Shown: positions 60,608 through 64,000 of the stretch, in pieces | How positions within the stretch are numbered: position 1 is the stretch's first letter | Layout of the letters: every line of letters begins with the position of its first letter | Assembly: GCF_003052165.1 (NCBI RefSeq) | Contig: NZ_CP024869.1 | Span: 2,266,001 to 2,330,000 of the forward strand | DNA length: 64,000 nucleotides | Direction of reading: 5' to 3' | Source: Dietzia sp. JS16-p6b | GTDB lineage: Bacteria; Actinomycetota; Actinomycetes; Mycobacteriales; Mycobacteriaceae | Position numbers and translations under genes: made by a program | The notes under the pieces: generated by a model | Seen by the model: the letters and a program-made list of their open reading frames with translations, nothing else | What the model was told of the DNA's origin: nothing | Database searches by the model: none

Positions 60608-61642
60608 ATGCGTTCTCGCGGTGTTGTCCCCTTCCTGATCGCCACCACGGCCGCCCTCGTGCTGTCCGCGTGTGGCTCTCCCGCCGACTCCGACGAGTCC
60701 ACGGGCGCGACCGCCGCCGGCGGGTCCGGGTCGTTTCCCGTAGTGATCGAGCACGCGCTCGGCACCACCACCATCGACCAGGCGCCCGAGCGGGTGGCCA
60801 CCGTCGCGTGGGCCAACCACGAGGTGCCGCTCGCCCTGGGTGTCGTCCCGGTGGGCATGGCCGCGGCGACCTTCGGTGACGACGACGGCAACGGCATGCT
60901 CCCGTGGGTGGAGGAGCGACTCGAGGAACTCGACGCCGAGCCCCCCGTGCTGTTCGACGAGACCGACGGGATCGACTTCGAGGCCGTCGCCGACACCGAC
61001 CCGGACGTCATCCTGGCCGCCTACTCCGGTCTGACGCAGGAGGACTACGACACCCTGAGCGAGATCGCCCCCGTCGTGGCGTACCCCGAGGAGGCGTGGG
61101 CCACCTCGTGGCGGGACACGATCCGCTTCAACTCCATGGGGATGGGCATGGCGGCCGAGGGCGACGCGCTGGTCGACGAGCTCGACGCCGAGATCGCCGA
61201 GGCCGCAGCCGCGCACCCGGAACTCGAGGGCACGCGGACCATGTTCCTCACCCACCTCGACCCGTCCGACCTGAGCACGGTGAACTTCTACACCGCCGCC
61301 GACACCCGGGCCGCGTTCTTCGAGGACCTGGGTCTGGCCACGCCGGCCGCCGTGACCGAGGCCTCGGCGAGCGGCAAGTACTCCGGCAGCATCAGCGCCG
61401 AGCAGCTGGACCAGTTCGACGACGTCGAGCTGATCGTCACCTACGGCGACCAGAGCCTCGTCGACACCCTGAAGTCCGACCCGCTGCTGTCCCAGATGCC
61501 GGCGGTCAAGAACGACGCCATCGTGTTCCTCGACGGCAGCGGCCCGATGGGCACCGCCGCCAACCCCACCCCGCTGGCCATCTCGTGGGTGCTCGACGAC
61601 TACGTGGCGCAGCTGGCGGAGGCCGTCGGCACCCGCGAGTGA
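60608..61642 (+). CDS. Siderophore ABC transporter substrate-binding lipoprotein
   Basis: A 344-residue FepB/FhuD-type binding protein. The signal peptide ends in LSAC with the lipid-anchored Cys22; a Ser/Thr/Gly linker follows. FPVVIEHALGTTTIDQAPERVATVAWANHEVPLALGVVPVG (first lobe, from about residue 44) and DPDVILAAYSGLTQEDYDTLSEIAPVVAYP mark the periplasmic-binding fold type III. It captures Fe3+-siderophore outside the membrane for the FecCD permeases encoded next. The ATG at 60608 is near the iron-box promoter. Its stop overlaps the first permease gene. Confidence 0.93.
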   Translation: MRSRGVVPFLIATTAALVLSACGSPADSDESTGATAAGGSGSFPVVIEHALGTTTIDQAPERVATVAWANHEVPLALGVVPVGMAAATFGDDDGNGMLPWVEERLEELDAEPPVLFDETDGIDFEAVADTDPDVILAAYSGLTQEDYDTLSEIAPVVAYPEEAWATSWRDTIRFNSMGMGMAAEGDALVDELDAEIAEAAAAHPELEGTRTMFLTHLDPSDLSTVNFYTAADTRAAFFEDLGLATPAAVTEASASGKYSGSISAEQLDQFDDVELIVTYGDQSLVDTLKSDPLLSQMPAVKNDAIVFLDGSGPMGTAANPTPLAISWVLDDYVAQLAEAVGTRE

Positions 61643-62700
61643 GTCCCCACACCACCGCCCCGTCCGCGCCGGGTGCCGCCACGTCCGCTGTCAGGACGCT
61701 GCGGCGCCCGGCGCGGGTCCGCGTGGCGTGGCTCCTGGTGACGATCGCCGTCCTCGTCGTCGTCGTCATCGCCTCGGTGTCCATCGGCTCCCGCACGGTC
61801 TCCCTCGACGAGATCCTCGCCGCGCTGGGCGGCTCCACCGACGGCCTCGGCGAGGCGTCGGTGGTCAAGCGCATCTCCCGCACCATCATGGCGATGCTCG
61901 TCGGCGCGGCGCTGGGCCTGGCCGGCGCGGTGATGCAGGGCGTGACCCGCAACCCGCTCGCGGATCCGAGCATCCTGGGCGTGACCATGGGTGCCTCGCT
62001 GGCCGTCGTGGTGGGGATCGCGTACTTCGGGCTGTGGACCTATACCGGGTACATCTGGGCCGCGATCGTCGGCGCCGGGATCGCGGCGGTGTTCGTCTAC
62101 ACGGTCGGCTCCCTCGGGCGCGGCGGGGCCACCCCGCTCAAACTCGTCCTGGCCGGCGCGGCCACCTCGGCGGCGGCCACCTCCTTCATCAGCGCGGTCG
62201 TGCTGCCGCGCGGGGACATCGCCGGCGGCGTGCGCGCGTGGCAGGTCGGCGGCGTCGGCGGGGCGAGCACCGAGGCGATCGAGCAGGTGCTGCCGTTCCT
62301 CGTGGTGGGCGCGCTGATCTGCTTTCTCGCCGCCCGTCCGCTCAACTCACTGGCCCTCGGTGACGACCTGGCCGCGGGACTCGGCGAGCGCGTGGTCCTC
62401 ACCAGGGCCGTGGGCGCTCTCGGCTCGGTACTGCTGTGCGGCGCCGCGACCGCCGTGGCCGGGCCCATCGCCTTCGTGGGACTCATCGTCCCCCACACCT
62501 GCCGCCTGCTCGTGGGCGTGGACCACCGCTGGCTGCTGCCGTTCACCGCGCTCGTCGGGGCCGTCCTCGTCACCGCCTCCGACGTCCTCGGGCGCGTGGT
62601 GGCCCGGCCGGCGGAGATCGACGTGGGCATCATCACCGCGCTGGTGGGCGCCCCGATCTTCATCGCGATCGTCCGCCGCCAGAAGATCCGGGAGGTGTGA
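61639..62700 (+). CDS. FecCD-family siderophore permease, first subunit
   Basis: A 353-residue membrane protein with about nine helices. GLAGAVMQGVTRNPLADPSILGVTMGAS and GPIAFVGLIVPHTCRLLVGVDHRWLLPFTALVGA are the conserved FecCD blocks, and PHTCR is the ATPase-contact loop. GTG start overlapping the lipoprotein stop (GTGA); stop shares one base with the next ATG. The two permease genes form the heterodimeric channel for ferric siderophore uptake. Confidence 0.93.
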   Translation: MSPHTTAPSAPGAATSAVRTLRRPARVRVAWLLVTIAVLVVVVIASVSIGSRTVSLDEILAALGGSTDGLGEASVVKRISRTIMAMLVGAALGLAGAVMQGVTRNPLADPSILGVTMGASLAVVVGIAYFGLWTYTGYIWAAIVGAGIAAVFVYTVGSLGRGGATPLKLVLAGAATSAAATSFISAVVLPRGDIAGGVRAWQVGGVGGASTEAIEQVLPFLVVGALICFLAARPLNSLALGDDLAAGLGERVVLTRAVGALGSVLLCGAATAVAGPIAFVGLIVPHTCRLLVGVDHRWLLPFTALVGAVLVTASDVLGRVVARPAEIDVGIITALVGAPIFIAIVRRQKIREV

Positions 62701-63839
62701 TGACGACGACGAGCAACGCCGCGACCTCGAACTCTCCGGCCACCACTGCTCCGGACCCCGACGCCCCGGCCCCGGATGCCCCGACCACCGGCGCTGTGAC
62801 CACCGCCCGCCCGGCGTCCGTCGCCCTGATCACCCGCGGTCGCCGGAGCCGGAGACGTCGGCGGCTACTCGTCATGACCGCGCTCGCCCTGGGCGCCGCG
62901 GCGCTGTTCGCCGCCAGCCTCATGGTCGGCAGGACGTTCTATCCCCCGGCCGACGTGCTGGGCGTGATCCTGGGCCATGACGTGGCCGGCGCCTCGTTCA
63001 CCGTCGGGCGGCTGCGCCTGCCCCGCGCGGTGCTCGCGGTACTCACCGGCATCTGCTTCGGCATCGGCGGCGTGACCTTCCAGACCATGCTGCGCAACCC
63101 ACTGGCCTCGCCGGACATCATCGGCATCAGCACGGGCGCCAGCGCGGCGGCGGCGTTCGCGATCGTCATCCTGGGTCTGGGCGGCGCGCAGGTCTCGGTG
63201 TTCGCGATCGTCACCGGCATCGCCGTGGCCCTGGCCATCTACCTGCTGGCCTACCGCGGCGGGGTGGTGGGCACGCGGCTCGTGCTGATCGGCATCGGCA
63301 CCGCCGCCATGCTCAACGCGGCCACCAACTACATCCTCAAGACCGCGCCGCAGTGGGAGCTGCAGGAGGCCATGCGCTGGATCACCGGCAGCCTCAACGG
63401 TGCCTCGTGGCCCCAGGTGCAGCCGGTGCTGGTGGCGTGCCTCGTGTTCGCCCCGGTGCTGCTGCTCACGTCCCGCGACCTGTCCATGCTGCGGCTGGGC
63501 GACGACACCGCCTCCGCCCTGGGGGTGCGCACCGAGCTCACCCGGATCATGCTCATCGTGGCCGCGGTCGGCCTGATCGCCTTCGCCACCGCGGCCGCCG
63601 GGCCCATCGCGTTCGTGGCGTTCCTGTCCGGGCCCATCGCCGCGCGGCTCGTGGGTCCGCACGGCTCGCCGCTCGTGCCGGCGGCGCTGGTGGGCGTGAT
63701 CCTGGTGCTCGGCGCGGACCTGGTGGGCCAGTACGCCTTCGGCTCCCGCTACCCGGTGGGCGTCATCACCGGGGTGCTCGGCGCGCCCTACCTCATCTAC
63801 CTGATCGCCCGCAGCAATCGCACCGGAGGCGCACTGTGA
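62700..63839 (+). CDS. FecCD-family siderophore permease, second subunit
   Basis: A 379-residue membrane protein with a Thr/Ala/Pro-rich cytoplasmic N-terminus (about 1-45) before the helices. GIGGVTFQTMLRNPLASPDIIGISTGAS and GPIAFVAFLSGPIAARLVGPHGSPLVPAALVGV are the same family blocks as in its partner. The ATG at 62700 overlaps the previous stop by 1 nt and the next ATPase gene starts inside its stop, so all components are made from one transcript. Confidence 0.93.
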   Translation: MTTTSNAATSNSPATTAPDPDAPAPDAPTTGAVTTARPASVALITRGRRSRRRRRLLVMTALALGAAALFAASLMVGRTFYPPADVLGVILGHDVAGASFTVGRLRLPRAVLAVLTGICFGIGGVTFQTMLRNPLASPDIIGISTGASAAAAFAIVILGLGGAQVSVFAIVTGIAVALAIYLLAYRGGVVGTRLVLIGIGTAAMLNAATNYILKTAPQWELQEAMRWITGSLNGASWPQVQPVLVACLVFAPVLLLTSRDLSMLRLGDDTASALGVRTELTRIMLIVAAVGLIAFATAAAGPIAFVAFLSGPIAARLVGPHGSPLVPAALVGVILVLGADLVGQYAFGSRYPVGVITGVLGAPYLIYLIARSNRTGGAL

Positions 63840-64000
63840 CCACCGACCACACCCTCCACGCGACCGGCCTCGACCTGGGGTACCGCGACCGCACCGTCAT
63901 CCAGGACCTGGACCTGCAGGTGCCGCCGGGGCGGATCACCGCGATCGTCGGGGCCAACGCCTGCGGCAAATCCACTCTGCTCAGGTCGATGTCCCGGCTG
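63836..64000 (+). CDS. Siderophore ABC transporter ATP-binding protein, 3' end beyond the window
   Basis: The first 55 residues of an FepC-type ATPase: HATGLDLGYRDRTVIQDLDLQVPPGRITAIVGANACGKSTLL, with Walker A GANACGKST at 39-47. The GTG start overlaps the permease stop (GTGA). The rest, including the signature and Walker B, lies past position 64000. Confidence 0.9.
   Translation, partial: MTTDHTLHATGLDLGYRDRTVIQDLDLQVPPGRITAIVGANACGKSTLLRSMSRL

Overview
The window comes from a high-GC actinobacterium of the mycolic-acid group (order Mycobacteriales). Supporting evidence: a mycothiol S-conjugate amidase (mca), a short Z-isoprenyl diphosphate synthase resembling Mycobacterium tuberculosis Rv1086, a DUF222/HNH '13E12' endonuclease with LexA-type boxes, frequent GTG starts and many 1-4 bp gene overlaps. 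A Dietzia-like genus is my best guess but is not proven. As I recall the M. tuberculosis map, the order and relative strands of glyA, coaA, the Rv1086-like gene, the Rv1083-like gene, mca, the DUF4307 gene, greA, the GDSL esterase, fadA3 and the Bax-inhibitor gene (12.1-45.1 kb) match Rv1072-Rv1093 as one inverted block, with lineage-specific genes inserted between the anchors.

1-12 kb: a minus-strand redox/catabolic cluster (acyl-CoA dehydrogenase, nitroreductase, MFS exporter, FAD dehydrogenase, old-yellow-enzyme/dienoyl-CoA-reductase-like protein, zinc alcohol dehydrogenase, SDR, two DUF1254 proteins), with two divergent NTF2-like genes. AACTNAGTT-type palindromes lie in two of its intergenic regions and may be shared operators. 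12-20.6 kb: glyA, coaA, a tocopherol-cyclase-like protein, two PH-domain membrane proteins, MOSC, uppS and aroG. aroG has a leader peptide rich in aromatic residues and mutually exclusive RNA pairings, so it is probably controlled by attenuation.

20.6-33.5 kb: DUF2784, a DUF222-HNH nuclease behind two LexA-like boxes, a NERD protein, an LLM flavin monooxygenase/FMN reductase pair, and an exopolysaccharide-type locus: BcsB-like protein, polytopic membrane protein, processive GT2, GT-C membrane glycosyltransferase and a GH5-like secreted hydrolase. 33.5-45.1 kb: the Rv1083-like gene, mca, DUF4307, greA, an McrBC-like pair whose McrC appears to lack its nuclease residues, an SGNH esterase, a thiolase, an IS30-family element flanked by CTAG, and a Bax-inhibitor-1 protein.

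45.1-54 kb: a PadR regulator with a recognisable self-overlapping promoter/operator, a GntR-ABC transporter operon with a strong operator palindrome, a small Cys-rich protein behind a copper-type promoter, and a cluster of monoamine oxidase, AraC regulator, MBL-fold protein and SDR with an unusual His/Gly-rich loop. 54-64 kb: a sterol-desaturase-type protein, a HelR-like RNA polymerase motor ATPase behind a rifamycin-associated element (RAE), a DHA2 exporter, an AraC regulator, and a siderophore ABC transporter operon (cut by the window end) behind a DtxR/IdeR-type iron box.
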